Shown: positions 17,748-29,100 of the stretch, one piece after another | How the letters are laid out: every line of letters begins with the position of its first letter | Numbering within the stretch: position 1 is the stretch's first letter | NCBI GenBank assembly: GCA_016743235.1 | Contig: VRZD01000015.1 | Span: 62,001 to 126,000 of the forward strand | Direction of reading: 5' to 3' | Source: Pantanalinema sp. GBBB05 | GTDB lineage: Bacteria > Cyanobacteriota > Cyanobacteriia > Leptolyngbyales > Leptolyngbyaceae | Length of the DNA: 64,000 nt | Position numbers and translations under genes: made by a program | Notes under the pieces: model-generated | Databases searched by the model: none | Told to the model about the DNA's origin: nothing | What the model saw: the letters and a program-made list of their open reading frames with translations, nothing else

Positions 17748-20156
17748 ATGTTTCTTAAACACTTGCCACGCAAGGTTGCCAAAGCGGGAGTAAAACGATA
17801 TGGCGTCTTTCTCAGACGCTATTCACTAGATATACGGCAACAGCGGATGCAGGCATTGCGTCGCTGGCAGTGGTTGCAACCAACTGTGGAAGAAGTGCAA
17901 CTGGAACTCTATCCCCCCTTGGCGATCGCAACCCCTGTTACCAATCCCACTCACCTACGGGTATTCAGTTCGCTCTACCCACGCTATGCCTGTCAGCAAG
18001 GTGAACCGTTAAGCTGTACCCTATGTCAGCCTACTTCCCCAGAAGGCGTCCACATTAAGCAATGTTCGATCTGCGGGTTTCCTACGTTGCTTCCCCCTAA
18101 AGCCGCATTGCAAGGGCAGCGTGGTTACTATCGCATTGAAAGTTGGCTAGGACAGCGTGGGAATGGGCGCTTATATCGGGCAATCCAACTGGGTAGTAAT
18201 CAGCCTGTAGTCATTAAGGAATATATTTTGCCCTCGCTTTATTTTGATACCGCCATGACGCGACAAAATAAAGCCGCTTTTGAGAATCTGGCAGGACTGA
18301 GTTTAGCAGATGGGCGGGTACAGGATGCCCGGTTGGTGTCACCGATTGACGCCATCACGGATGATTTAGAGAATCGCTGTTATCTGATCATGGATGAGTC
18401 AGGCGCTTACCCCACGTTAAGCCAGTATTTACGCCAGGGAGCATTCACTAACCCCGAAGTGCGGTGGGTGCTCAATCAAGTCCTACAAACATTAGAGTTT
18501 TTGCATGGACAAAAGTATCGTTTACCGTCCGGTCTGATGCAAACGGGCATCGCTCACGGTAATGTGAGTCTACACAGCCTCCTGCTCGGTAGCCCCACGG
18601 CACCAGATCTCAGCTTACAAACTGCCGCCTTACAATCAGAAAGTTTGCCCATTGCTCATCCATCTAGCGTGGTTAGCGACGATCGTGGTGTGCTAAGTGC
18701 CCTGCCAACGAGCCGACGATCGGCTTTCCCCATTTTCGATACCGCTTATTTCATCTATCTTTGTGATCTGGCATTGTGGGAGCGGTTGTTTGTGCCTGTA
18801 CAATCCAATGCGTCACCCCGATTAATTGCTCAAGATTTAGTGGATTTGGGCTATGTTGCCTTTTACTTACTGGCAGGTAGAGTACATACCCCAACTGGAG
18901 AACGTCTCGATCCTAGAGAAGCCAGCCACTGGCAAACAACCGATCCCTTTCTAAAACATTTCATCTTGCGGTTGATGCAGTTAGAAGCACCCTTTGAAAG
19001 TGCAGAGGTTGCCCGGCGAGAATTAGCCCAATCGCCCCCACTGTCGCTCACTGCCCTACCCCTCCGTGAGCAGGACGCATCAGTCAAAACCAAGGCGCGG
19101 ACCCTTCGCTGGCTCTGGGCGTTGTTGAGTGTACTGGGGTTAGTGCTGTTGGCTTGGTTAATCTGGCTGGCATCCTCTAACACACGACCTAAACCCACGA
19201 TCGCGCACCAGGTCACGCGATTGCAAGATGTCGGCGGTATTCCTCCTGGCACATTCCGCTATACAGCCGCCAAGGATGGGATTTGGCATTATGTGCTTCA
19301 ACAACCCAACTTGATTCAAAAAGGCGAAACCTTGGAGCAACGGCTGCAATTAGCTCAACCCAAGCTCCAACTCAACTTTCAACCCGCCGAGTCTCCTGAA
19401 GCCGCGATCTCGCAGGTGCAGTCAGGGATCGCAGCCTTCGCAGTTGTCCCCCTTGTGACTCGACTACCCGATGATCTAGAAGCCGTAACGATTGCCCATG
19501 ATGGCTTGGCCGTCATCGTTTCCTATAACTACTCCAATCGCGACAAAGGGCTGCCCACAGAACTCAAGGGTATGATTTCGCTCGATCAACTGCAACAGCT
19601 TTATCAAGCAAAAGTAACAAACTGGAAAGAACTGGGAGTAACAGTACTGCCGGTAAATCTCTACCAACCTCAAAATCGGGAGGCAGTCAGTGTCTTTCAG
19701 CAGCGTGTGTTTCCCAATGACGCCTTGATATTCAGCGATCGCCAGCCATTAATCAATACACTGCCCGAGTTTGAGCTATTCCGCAGCATTATTCGGGATT
19801 TTGAAGCACGTCAAATTGGCGGCATTGGCTTTAGTTCTTTAAGTAAAGTAGTGGGGCAATGTTCGGTGTATCCCCTTGCAATCAAAACAGCTAACAATCC
19901 CCCTATACAGGCAGTCGTGTTGAGTAATCACCAGGCGATTAATCCAAGTACAGATCTGTGCGACCGCAAAGGTAGCTATCGACCCAGTGTCGAGTTGATT
20001 CAGAGTGGACAGTATCCCCTAGCTTATCCCATCGCGATCGTCTTTCCGCGTCGCAATGATCGTCCGCCCATGGGCGAAAAATTTGCCGAAATGCTCAAAA
20101 CTCAGGAAGGGCAAACTCTCCTCCGCCAAACAGGATTAGTTCCTTTAACAGATTAA
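17748..20156 (+). CDS. Pseudokinase - membrane helix - phosphate-binding-protein-like fusion
   Basis: About 802 residues from the ATG at 17748. Upstream codons overlap the opposite-strand nif11 gene and are rejected. The order is a basic N-terminus, a zinc-finger-like CTLC...CSIC pair (about 88-109), a Ser/Thr-kinase-like domain (about 125-400) with the lysine in VVIKEY, one membrane helix (about 453-476), and a PstS-like type 2 periplasmic-binding domain to the end (SLDQLQQLYQAKVTNWKELG). The catalytic loop reads HGNVSLHSLLL instead of HRDLKPxN, so the kinase is probably inactive. It may sense a ligand outside the membrane and signal inside. It is convergent with the CIS operon. Confidence 0.75.
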   Translation: MFLKHLPRKVAKAGVKRYGVFLRRYSLDIRQQRMQALRRWQWLQPTVEEVQLELYPPLAIATPVTNPTHLRVFSSLYPRYACQQGEPLSCTLCQPTSPEGVHIKQCSICGFPTLLPPKAALQGQRGYYRIESWLGQRGNGRLYRAIQLGSNQPVVIKEYILPSLYFDTAMTRQNKAAFENLAGLSLADGRVQDARLVSPIDAITDDLENRCYLIMDESGAYPTLSQYLRQGAFTNPEVRWVLNQVLQTLEFLHGQKYRLPSGLMQTGIAHGNVSLHSLLLGSPTAPDLSLQTAALQSESLPIAHPSSVVSDDRGVLSALPTSRRSAFPIFDTAYFIYLCDLALWERLFVPVQSNASPRLIAQDLVDLGYVAFYLLAGRVHTPTGERLDPREASHWQTTDPFLKHFILRLMQLEAPFESAEVARRELAQSPPLSLTALPLREQDASVKTKARTLRWLWALLSVLGLVLLAWLIWLASSNTRPKPTIAHQVTRLQDVGGIPPGTFRYTAAKDGIWHYVLQQPNLIQKGETLEQRLQLAQPKLQLNFQPAESPEAAISQVQSGIAAFAVVPLVTRLPDDLEAVTIAHDGLAVIVSYNYSNRDKGLPTELKGMISLDQLQQLYQAKVTNWKELGVTVLPVNLYQPQNREAVSVFQQRVFPNDALIFSDRQPLINTLPEFELFRSIIRDFEARQIGGIGFSSLSKVVGQCSVYPLAIKTANNPPIQAVVLSNHQAINPSTDLCDRKGSYRPSVELIQSGQYPLAYPIAIVFPRRNDRPPMGEKFAEMLKTQEGQTLLRQTGLVPLTD

Positions 20157-20228
20157 TTCCTAATGAATTTGAACTGAGGAGCAGAACGAGAGGATACATT
20201 TGTTATTATCGTCATCCGGCGATCGCGC

Positions 20229-20621
20229 CTAAGTGACATTAACAGTAAACTGTCCAGGCGCAGTGATTTTAATGACGCCACCCCAGGCACAATTACACAC
20301 AGACGTATTAGTTAAGGCTGGAAAGACACCAATCTTGACCTTCAGAGCACCAGGTGACCAAGGTGTAGTCACAGGAACACAAGGCATAGGAGTTAACACA
20401 CCCGAGGCAGCAGCCGTGGCAGCAGCAACAGTCGGATTGGCGATCGAGCTGCACATCCCAAAGGGCAAAATATTGACCGTAGGAGCAAAATCCATAATGG
20501 TGGCAGCTAGGAGACCATTTACCATCACCGGCGTACCTTTGGGGATAACAATTAAAGCACTGGGAGTCATCCCAAAGGGCACACATTGTAAGGTAGCAGT
20601 CATACAGGTTTGTAGCGGCAT
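20229..20621 (-). CDS. PAAR-like (DUF4280) spike-tip protein
   Basis: A 130-residue protein with the DUF4280/PAAR-like layout: an opening CMTATLQCVPFGMTPS, repeated Gly/Pro-rich turns, MCSSIANPTVAAATAAASG and a late Cys pair (CNC). Such proteins cap the VgrG spike of contractile injection systems and sharpen the tip. It is the last gene of the leftward CIS operon, 20 bp after the VgrG gene. An overlapping frame on the other strand has no family match. Confidence 0.82.
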   Translation of the reverse strand: MPLQTCMTATLQCVPFGMTPSALIVIPKGTPVMVNGLLAATIMDFAPTVNILPFGMCSSIANPTVAAATAAASGVLTPMPCVPVTTPWSPGALKVKIGVFPALTNTSVCNCAWGGVIKITAPGQFTVNVT

Positions 20622-20641
20622 AGCTTATCTCCTGAGCACTA

Positions 20642-22576
20642 TTATCCTAGTGAAATTATTGGTGCAGATACAGTAACGGCAGCATCCCCTTTCACAGTTG
20701 TTGTCACTCCTTTCACAGTGGCTAGGGCAGTTGAATTCACATTAATCCCGCTAGGACCAAGGTCAACCGTACCTGTGCTAGTTTTCAGCGTCACATTCGT
20801 AATTGAAATTTCAATACTATTTGTTCCTACTTTAAGCAATATCTTTTGTGGGGCAGTTAACTCAATTTCACTAGTGGCACTCATGGTAATTTTCCGAGCC
20901 TGATCATCTAGTGTTACAGTATGCCCACCAGATGTGGTGATTTGGATTTTCTTATTTGTATCATCAACTAAAAGGTGGTGGTTACCACTTGTTTTGAGTT
21001 CAATTTTTTTATCCGTGTCATTCAGATATAGTTTATGCCCATATACAGAGTCTAAATAGATGCCTTTTTTGCTGGTATCTTTATCTTCTTCGACAAATTG
21101 AAGGGTATGACCAGTCCGAGTCTTAACAGTGCGTAACCGGACTTTTCCATCGACAACCGAATTATCAACACTAGTCGGTGGAGCATCTTTTCCATTCCAC
21201 ATCCCACCAATCACAAAGGGACGGTGAATATCACCATGTTCAAACCCAACTAACACTTCATCATTAACTTCCGGCAAACAGTCAAAGCCCCGACTACTCC
21301 CAGCACCGATCGCAACTACGCGAGCCCAATCACTTTCATGGTCTTCAGTCAAGGTCGGAAATTTAACTCGCACTCTACCCCACTTTTTTGGGTCTTTGTT
21401 ATTGGTGACAATGCCCACCAAGAGTGTTTGTCCTGGTTGCAATCGAGTTTGTGGTTGGATGGTGGTTAGTAAGTCTCCATCTCGCAATCCTCGGACGCTA
21501 AATTCTGTTACATACACTCGCTGCTGAAACACGTGGCGGGTATCGGTCACATAATAGCTACCACTATATTTGCCCATTTCTGTGAGCTTAATCAGCTTAC
21601 CTGGACGAATTTCAGGATTTCCTTCGGCTTTAGCATCTGCTTGGACAAATTCACCAGATAATTCATTGAAAAGTGCTTGGGCAACCACGTCCGACTCTGT
21701 ACTGGATGAGACCGGTTGATTCACCACAATCATTTTAGGACTACTGTTAAATGCTGTGCTTTGGGTTTTTCCTTGACCCTGACCCGTGGCGGTAACCACC
21801 TGACTGGTTTGTGCTGATTTGGTAGAAACGATCGCTTGTTTATTTTGATAATCCCAGGCACGTACCTCTACCGAGGACACTTGTTCGGCACTACTCACTT
21901 GAACTTGAAAACTAATAATATCTTTCAGCCATACGAGGTTAAGAGTAGAGCCTGCGGTCGGTTTCCGAAAGTTAAATTTGCCATCTTGCACAAATAGCTC
22001 AAAGCCATTGCGGGCAGCCCGTTCCCGCAGAAACTCCATATTGGTCTGATTTTCCTGAAAGACATAGCCTACCGGATCACCATAGCCATAAGGACCACCT
22101 GTATCATCAACTGTTCCAGCCGTGATTCCAGCTTCTTTGATAACTTGTTTGACAATATCTGAGTCTTTCTTGTTTTGAAACGAGCGGTTATATCGCCCTC
22201 GATGGAGCCGATGACTCTCATCATATCCGCGAATGATAATGGGTGCTTGTGAGTTGGGAGTAAAGTGAGCTTCGATCGCGGTAATTTCACCCTTGATTAG
22301 GGTATTATCCTTGACTTCTTGAAACGCTGTATCTTCAGTTGTACTGGCTTTAAGAGCAATCTCAATTGATGTCCCAATTGTCAAAGTAGTGTCGTAAAGC
22401 CAGGGACTTTCTCCAGTTCGGGCTGGGAAGTAATCATTCCGAATCACCAGCGTAAACATTCCAGGAAGGTGCAAGCTTTCTTCTACGATGATTTCTAGAA
22501 TATCTTCCATCAAACTGGCAGAAGCAGATTGATTATTGATTTTTAAGGTAGGTGTGGAAACGTAAGTTGCTGGCAT
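20642..22576 (-). CDS. VgrG-type CIS spike protein (Afp8/Pvc8-like)
   Basis: A 644-residue fused gp27-gp5-like spike. The N-terminal half has hub-type segments (YDESHRLHRGRYNRSF, QENQTNMEFLRERAARNGFE) and the middle has the OB-fold (GIVTNNKDPKKWGRVRVKFP, followed by ESDWARVVAIGAG and NDEVLVGFEHGD). The last 120 residues form a beta-helix of short repeats. It forms the centre of the baseplate that carries the PAAR-like tip. The stop of the tube adaptor gene lies 10 bp upstream. Confidence 0.93.
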   Translation of the reverse strand: MPATYVSTPTLKINNQSASASLMEDILEIIVEESLHLPGMFTLVIRNDYFPARTGESPWLYDTTLTIGTSIEIALKASTTEDTAFQEVKDNTLIKGEITAIEAHFTPNSQAPIIIRGYDESHRLHRGRYNRSFQNKKDSDIVKQVIKEAGITAGTVDDTGGPYGYGDPVGYVFQENQTNMEFLRERAARNGFELFVQDGKFNFRKPTAGSTLNLVWLKDIISFQVQVSSAEQVSSVEVRAWDYQNKQAIVSTKSAQTSQVVTATGQGQGKTQSTAFNSSPKMIVVNQPVSSSTESDVVAQALFNELSGEFVQADAKAEGNPEIRPGKLIKLTEMGKYSGSYYVTDTRHVFQQRVYVTEFSVRGLRDGDLLTTIQPQTRLQPGQTLLVGIVTNNKDPKKWGRVRVKFPTLTEDHESDWARVVAIGAGSSRGFDCLPEVNDEVLVGFEHGDIHRPFVIGGMWNGKDAPPTSVDNSVVDGKVRLRTVKTRTGHTLQFVEEDKDTSKKGIYLDSVYGHKLYLNDTDKKIELKTSGNHHLLVDDTNKKIQITTSGGHTVTLDDQARKITMSATSEIELTAPQKILLKVGTNSIEISITNVTLKTSTGTVDLGPSGINVNSTALATVKGVTTTVKGDAAVTVSAPIISLG

Positions 22577-22586
22577 TGCTCAACCT

Positions 22587-23105
22587 TTATTTACGACTTG
22601 CGCGGCTATCACCATTACGATCTACGCTACCCGATGTGCTCATACCAGGTTGAGACGTTGATTCATCTACTTCTTCCAGTTCCAAATCTAGCTTGGCTCG
22701 CACCGGAGTGCCATCGGGTAAAAACAGAGTAAGGGTATAAGTAAATTCAACAATAAAGCATCGAATATACTGCTGGCTCCCCCAAGTAAAGACATAAGTG
22801 GGTGGACGTTTTTCTTTACCTTCACCGCTTTCAGCAAAATTAACCGCTTTCTCAAATTGTTGAATATGAGTCAACACACTTTTACCACCACTCTCCTCAT
22901 AGGTATCCAGCATGATGTCTCGAATACTAAGGGTGCACGGATCAGGATAGGCAAAGTTCACTTTAGGTAACCCTCGTCCGGTACGTGCCCCACTATTTTT
23001 GGTCAAATTAATTCGCTGCCGGAATGCTAGTTGAGTTGGATTAAACATAAACTCAATGGTGCCACCGCCATCCGTTGAAACAAGTTTTGCTTTCACCAGA
23101 GTCAT
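22587..23105 (-). CDS. CIS tube adaptor protein (Afp7/Pvc7-like)
   Basis: A 172-residue protein with the contractile-injection tube-initiator signature: IEFMFNPTQLAFRQRINLTK near the start, FAYPDPCTLSIRDIMLDTYE in the middle and a CxVEFTYTLTLFLPDG-type strand. Family members often add a LysM domain; here only a short Ser-rich tail follows, so the LysM part is absent. It would join the inner tube to the VgrG hub. It lies 23 bp after the giant gene's stop. Confidence 0.87.
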   Translation of the reverse strand: MTLVKAKLVSTDGGGTIEFMFNPTQLAFRQRINLTKNSGARTGRGLPKVNFAYPDPCTLSIRDIMLDTYEESGGKSVLTHIQQFEKAVNFAESGEGKEKRPPTYVFTWGSQQYIRCFIVEFTYTLTLFLPDGTPVRAKLDLELEEVDESTSQPGMSTSGSVDRNGDSRASRK

Positions 23106-23128
23106 TGTAGGAGCCTCTCACAGATTTA

Positions 23129-26100
23129 TTACCAGGGTAAACGCCCAAAATAGCCGCGCCCATGCCGTTCTTGTTCTACTCGCATTCGTTGCCGTAAACG
23201 ATGATAAATAGCTTGGGCAACTACTTCTAAATAATCAACATCATCTGCTGGATCTTCAACTGCCGGATCGTCATCTTGCCTATTAATTACTGGGGTTGGA
23301 GGTTGATGGCGGGTAACCCGGATAGGTGCAGTTTCAATAAACTGGGCTTGAATCATTGAGTTGGAAGAGTTAGCAAGTTGCTGAGCTGCCCCGGCAGATG
23401 CCGTTTTGCGTCCACCGGACTTTCGTGGAGATGATGTTGATTGTATAGAAGGAACCGTTTCTGGTTCAACTAAGTCTGCTAAACTCGACCATTGTTCAGG
23501 AATTCGATCGCTCCTAGTTGATTGATCTAACTCGATCGCGGCATTAGACGAGCGCTGTAAGTTTACAGCAACTCCAGTAGATGGCTTCCTTGGAGGCTGT
23601 CTCCTTTGCAAAGACTCAGGTTGAGTTGCGATCGTGGGGTGTCGGGTAGTGGCTGGCTGAATCAATGGACGCAGCACTGTCAGATCTTGCCAAACCTGAG
23701 GTAATGGTTGAACATCACTAGATTGAACACTGGCAGTTTCAGGTGAATGATTAATTTCATCCGTTGAGGTAGATTGTAGCGATCGTTGAATTGTGGCGTC
23801 AGCAGTTTCTAAATCAGCATCATGAGAACGGTTTAAGTCTGTGGGAGAGTTAGCCGATAATAATTCATCCGGCTTACGCACCTCAGAATCAGGTTGGAAT
23901 TGGGGCATCGATGCTGTATCGGGCTGTGTCCTAGAATCGGATGAGATCTGTTGAGTTAGATGCGTATCATGATCGGCATTAATTGGTGATGATTGACTCA
24001 CCTGCTCAGACTCAAATTGTGCCTGTATATCTCTTCCGGCGGTTGAGCTACTCCCGATACTGCCCGATCGCTTACCTTGGATACGAATATCCGTTTGAGC
24101 ATTACTCTGAGCTGTAGAATTAGGTTCCTCTTGATCACTAAAGCGTAGCTCAGAATTCAACGGTTCTGGGATAGACTGTAACGAATGGTTTGTGAATAGT
24201 GCTGCATCCAAATTAGGGTTAACATTCGATTCTGATTGAGGTTGAACAATAGTTGGCTCAAACTGTTCCAACTCAGCTGAGGAGCTATCCTGAAACGTGG
24301 ATTTCACTTCAGCTTCAGCCCTACTCAGAAACTGGTTATGCATCTGATTTAGTTGAGTTGTAGCTCCAAACTCAGCTTCAGATTGAGAATGAATTATGGA
24401 TGTTGGCTGAATGGGTAGCTCTGGCTCTAACTGAGCTTGAATCCTAGTTTGCCCCTGAGAGCTAGATGGTGGCTCTAAGGTGGTAGCTTCCAGATTGTTT
24501 AGAACATTGGTTGATACTTGGGCTTGGCTATTGGAGACTGATTCTGATGCGGATTCAAGTGCAACAGGCTTTTGGGGAATAGCTAAAGTATCAGTAATTT
24601 GGGGTTCAGTAGTAGGTTGAAGCTGGATACTAGCTTGCGATCCCATCGCGATCGGTGCTGCTGAAGAGATTTGAGTTTGTAGATCAACTGGAATTGACGT
24701 AGATTCTTGAGAACTTAACAGAGCAGATGGATCAATCAATGATTCAGAATGAATTGCTAATTCAGACTCTTCAGGACTACCAATGGGTTGAGAACTGGGT
24801 TGAGCTTGAATAGTGAATTGACCATGTGGATAAACTAGATTTTCAGTCGCAACTTGGTCACTACCAAACGGCGGTTGCGATCGAATTTCAGAATTAAGTT
24901 GAGGTTCAACAGGATGAGAGCGATCACCAGAACTAATTTGAGATTCTAAGCTGAATTGTGGAGAGATCAGACCACTTGACTGCTCAACCCTTGCCTGAAC
25001 TTCGGAGCTAGTAGGAGCCTGCTCCTGGCTATCTGATTGCGTTGTAGGAGGCTGATCTTGCTCTAAGCTAGCTTGAATTATTGGTAGTAAATGAGGAGAA
25101 CTAGTAGCATTAGCTGCAATAGCTTGTTGTGACTGAATCAACGCTGACTCATCAGATTGTTGAGGATCAGTTTTGGCTTCAGAATTGACTTGAGATTGAG
25201 GTTGAATAAATGACTGATTTTCGACCTGGAATATTGAATTCAACTGAGGTTGAATCCTGCCTTGCAATACAGTGCCCGATTGTTCTACCGAATGAACTGA
25301 AGCTTCAGGAACAATATCAGTATTAGCAGCTTCTATATTGTCCTTAGATTGCGGGCTAGGGTGCGGCTGCAACAAAGCTGGCGCTTCAGAAACTATCTGA
25401 TTTTGGCGTCCAACTGATGACGATGCAGAACTTGCGACAGAAGAAGACGATCGAGACGATTCGTCAATTAATGAGTCTGAGTCACCGGTTAATTCAGATT
25501 GTGGATAAGCTTGAAGATAGGTTGGCGATTCAGAATTCGCTATCCTATCTAAAGGCGATCGAGATGGAACCTCACTTTCAATCTGAGAATTAGCTGTAGC
25601 CCTAATTTCAGCTTGCTGTACAGTTGGCTCTACAGTTTGAACCTCACTGTCAATCTGAGGATTAACTCCAGCCCCCGTGTCAAATCGAGCTTGAATCTCT
25701 TTTGATTCATAATCTGGTTCGGGGGACGAAGTGGCGTCCAGGATTTGCCCAGTAGTTCCCTCCCATTGACGATTAACCTGCTTATTTGGGGCAATTGCAA
25801 TTTCGGCATCTAATGAAGCTGAATTAAGTTCAGGATTATTATTCGGGTGAGAATCAGAACTAGCTGGTTCAGAGTTAATTTGAGGCTGTGAACTCACACT
25901 AGAACTATTTTGAAGCTCATCAAAGGAAGATGAAACATTAGAGTCGATCGTAGACCCAGAATTGAGGTGCGATGGAAAATAAGGATGTTCTTGCGATGCC
26001 TGTTGGTTAGTTAAATCAACCTGAGCTTGCACCTGCATATCTAATAGCGGTGGCGTAGCAGACGGAGTTTGATCTAAATTAATCTGTACATTTGTTGGAG

Positions 26101-29100
26101 CATTAGAACCAATTGCTGTTTCAGTATTAGATTGAGTCTGAATTAGAGGTAAATCAGAATCTTGATTAAGATAGGCGCTTGGCTCAAGATCAACTTGAGG
26201 CTGCGATCGCTCAAGTCCTGCGGTTCCAACAGAAGACTCTGACTCTAACTGAGTTTGAATCTCTTTAGGTGCGTTCTCCTGCCCCTGAGATGAGACAATA
26301 TCCACAGCTTGTTCAGTAGAATCATGCTGTTGATGACTCGTCTGTATGATCGGTGATGGTTCGGCAATCATTGGAGCACGAGCACCAGCATCAGGAGTTT
26401 CAACAATAGGTTGAGGTTGGATACTCGTTGGTGATTCTAGGGAAACTGCGGCTTCAGAAAGCAGGTGAGTTTGGCTGTCATTCTGCAATAGATTTACATG
26501 AGCAGCTTGAGCCGAGGCAGCCGTAGACGTTGATGCAGTCTCTACGTCGTTAGACTCAACTGAACGTTGAAGCCCTTCTATTGAGCTATCCAGCAAGGCT
26601 GGTGGTGATTCAGTCCAATCATCTGTAAGTTGCGTTCCTTGCCGAGCATCCGAACTATCCTTAGCTCTTGAAATCTGCTGAGCATTTGAATGACTGACTT
26701 TTAGATCAGAGTGGTTAGCCGAGTCCTGTAATGCCCGATTAGCTAAAGTGACCTCATCAACGCTTAATTTTGATTCTGCCTGAGCTGAAATAGATGCAGG
26801 TGATACAGGTTGAGCTATTGCACCCGGATCTAGCCCCGATGCAGTATCGCTTGGAAGCTCAGGACCAACCAAAGCATCGGAATCAGGCTGAGCTTGAATC
26901 TCAGCTGGATGATTAGCATCGATCGAAGCTGCGGAAATCAGTGGATCTGAATTGAGCTGCACTTGCGATCGTTGAGCAGGATCAACTTGAGCAGCAAGAG
27001 GTTGAGGAGAAACATCAGGACTAGCGGCTAATTCGACACTGGTGGTCTGGCTTGGCAAACTATCCGCAGGACTAAGATCAGTATCAGAACTAGCTAGAGC
27101 ACTAACTTGAGCCTTTGAGTCAATGATGGGTTGAGTAGTTTGACTATGAGGATGAACTTGACGTTGAACTTGAGAATTTGATTGAGATATAAAGTGATTA
27201 CTTTGAGCGTCAGGACTGCCTTCAGACTCAGCCTGATGCTCAACACCTTGAATAGCTGCAGCAGAAGTAATTTGAGATTCAGACTGAGTGTCTAGCCAAG
27301 GCATCTCTTGAACATTTTGAATACTAGAGTCGCTCGAATCATTAATCTGAGTATTCGATCGAGATGTATCTTGATGAGTGCTATCAAAATGACTTGGAGC
27401 TTGTATCTGATTTTCTAATTGGGGTGTAGCTTGAATAACTTCGACAGAATTGATATGAGGTTGAATCCAATTACTTAACTCAGAAGCAGCTTGAACATTT
27501 TGGGCTTCGGGCAATGGCTGCTGTGTTTGAATGGGGGCAGGTGATGCAGGATAGCCAGAATCGGCAGTCGTGCTAGGAGTGAGCAAAGATGGCTGATCGC
27601 TTTGAGACTTAGGACTAATTACAGTGCCAGAATTAGCTTGTGTTTGAATTTCAATTTGATTGTTGGCAGTAGCCGAAGCTTGAGAACTGAATGAATTTGG
27701 ATCGAGCTGTAATTGGACTCTCTCAGCAGGATCGACTTGAGATTCAACAGCATGAGATGAACCATCAGAACTAGTAACTAATTCCGTACTAATGACATGA
27801 TCTGAAGGTTGATCTCCAGAGTTAGCGGTAATGTCAGAACTGCCTGAGGGAGGAACTTGAGGCTCTAAGCTAGAGGTAGCTTGAGTAGCCTGAGCTTCAG
27901 GAGTAGCTTGACGTTGAATTTGAGGATTTGATTGAAAGACCGGTTGAATAGCTTCAGTAGAATGAGTTTGAGGTTGAATTTGAGTATTTAGCTTAGACTC
28001 AGCCTGAATATCAGAACTAAGAAAAGAATTAGCCTGAGTATCTGATTGAGTTGTAGCTTGGGTAGCTTGAATTTCAAAATTAACTTGAGGTTGAATCTGA
28101 GTATTTGGCTCAGAAGAAACTTGAGTGTTTTGAATGCTTAACTCTGACTGAGTTTGAATAGAGGGAGATAATTCAGCATCAGCTATTGAATGAGGGTTTA
28201 GTACAAATGGCTCATCACTTTGAAGTTTAGGACTAACGATAGCGTTAGAAGCAGATGGTGCTTGAGCCTCAGCTGGATGGTTGAGATTGACTAAAGCTTC
28301 AGAAACGAGTGGATCCGGATCGAGCTGTGCTGGCGATCGTTCAGCAGGCTCGATTTGATTTACAAAAGTTTGAGGGAAAACATCAGAATTAGTAGCTGAT
28401 TTAGGGCTGATAACTTGATCTAAAAAGTGATTTGAAGAATTAAGAGGAGAGTCAGAATCAGCTGAAGAATGAAGTTGAGTCTCTGATTCAGGTGTAGTTT
28501 GAGAATTAGGATTAAGCTGACGCTGAATTTGAGGATTTGATTGAGCTGGAGGTTGAATTTTCTGAGCATCGGAACTCACTTGAGGCTGAATCTGATTTTC
28601 TAAGTGGGGTACAGTTTGAACAGCCTCAGTAGAACCAATTTGAGGTTGAATTTGGGGATCTATTTTAGATGTATCTGACTTTTTTTGAATATCAAAATTA
28701 GTTTGAGGTTTAATCCAACTATTTGACTGATGAATCCAATCGTTTGACCTATGAATCCAGTCATTTGGCTTAGAAGCGGCTTGAGTAGTTTGAGCACCCA
28801 AGTCTGACTCCATCTGAGCTTGAATAGAAGTATTCGTTGTTATGCCAGGGTTAATGACGAATGGTTCATAACCTTGAAACGCAGAACCAAACAAATCATT
28901 AGAACTAGGTTGAGATTCAATCTCAATTTGATTGCTGGGAGTGACCGAAGCTTCAAAAATGGATGGATCTGGATTGGGCTGTGCTTGCAATCTTGCCGAA
29001 GGATCAACTTGAGTTGCAAAACTATCCGGTAGACTGCCAGAAGAACCAGTTACCGATTCGCGGCGGATAACTTGGTTTGGAGGATGATTTGCAGGGTCAG

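Noticed and set aside
20233..20676. 147-codon plus-strand frame opposite the PAAR-like gene
   Set aside because: It mirrors the repetitive PAAR-like gene on the other strand; the minus-strand product matches a known family and fits the operon.
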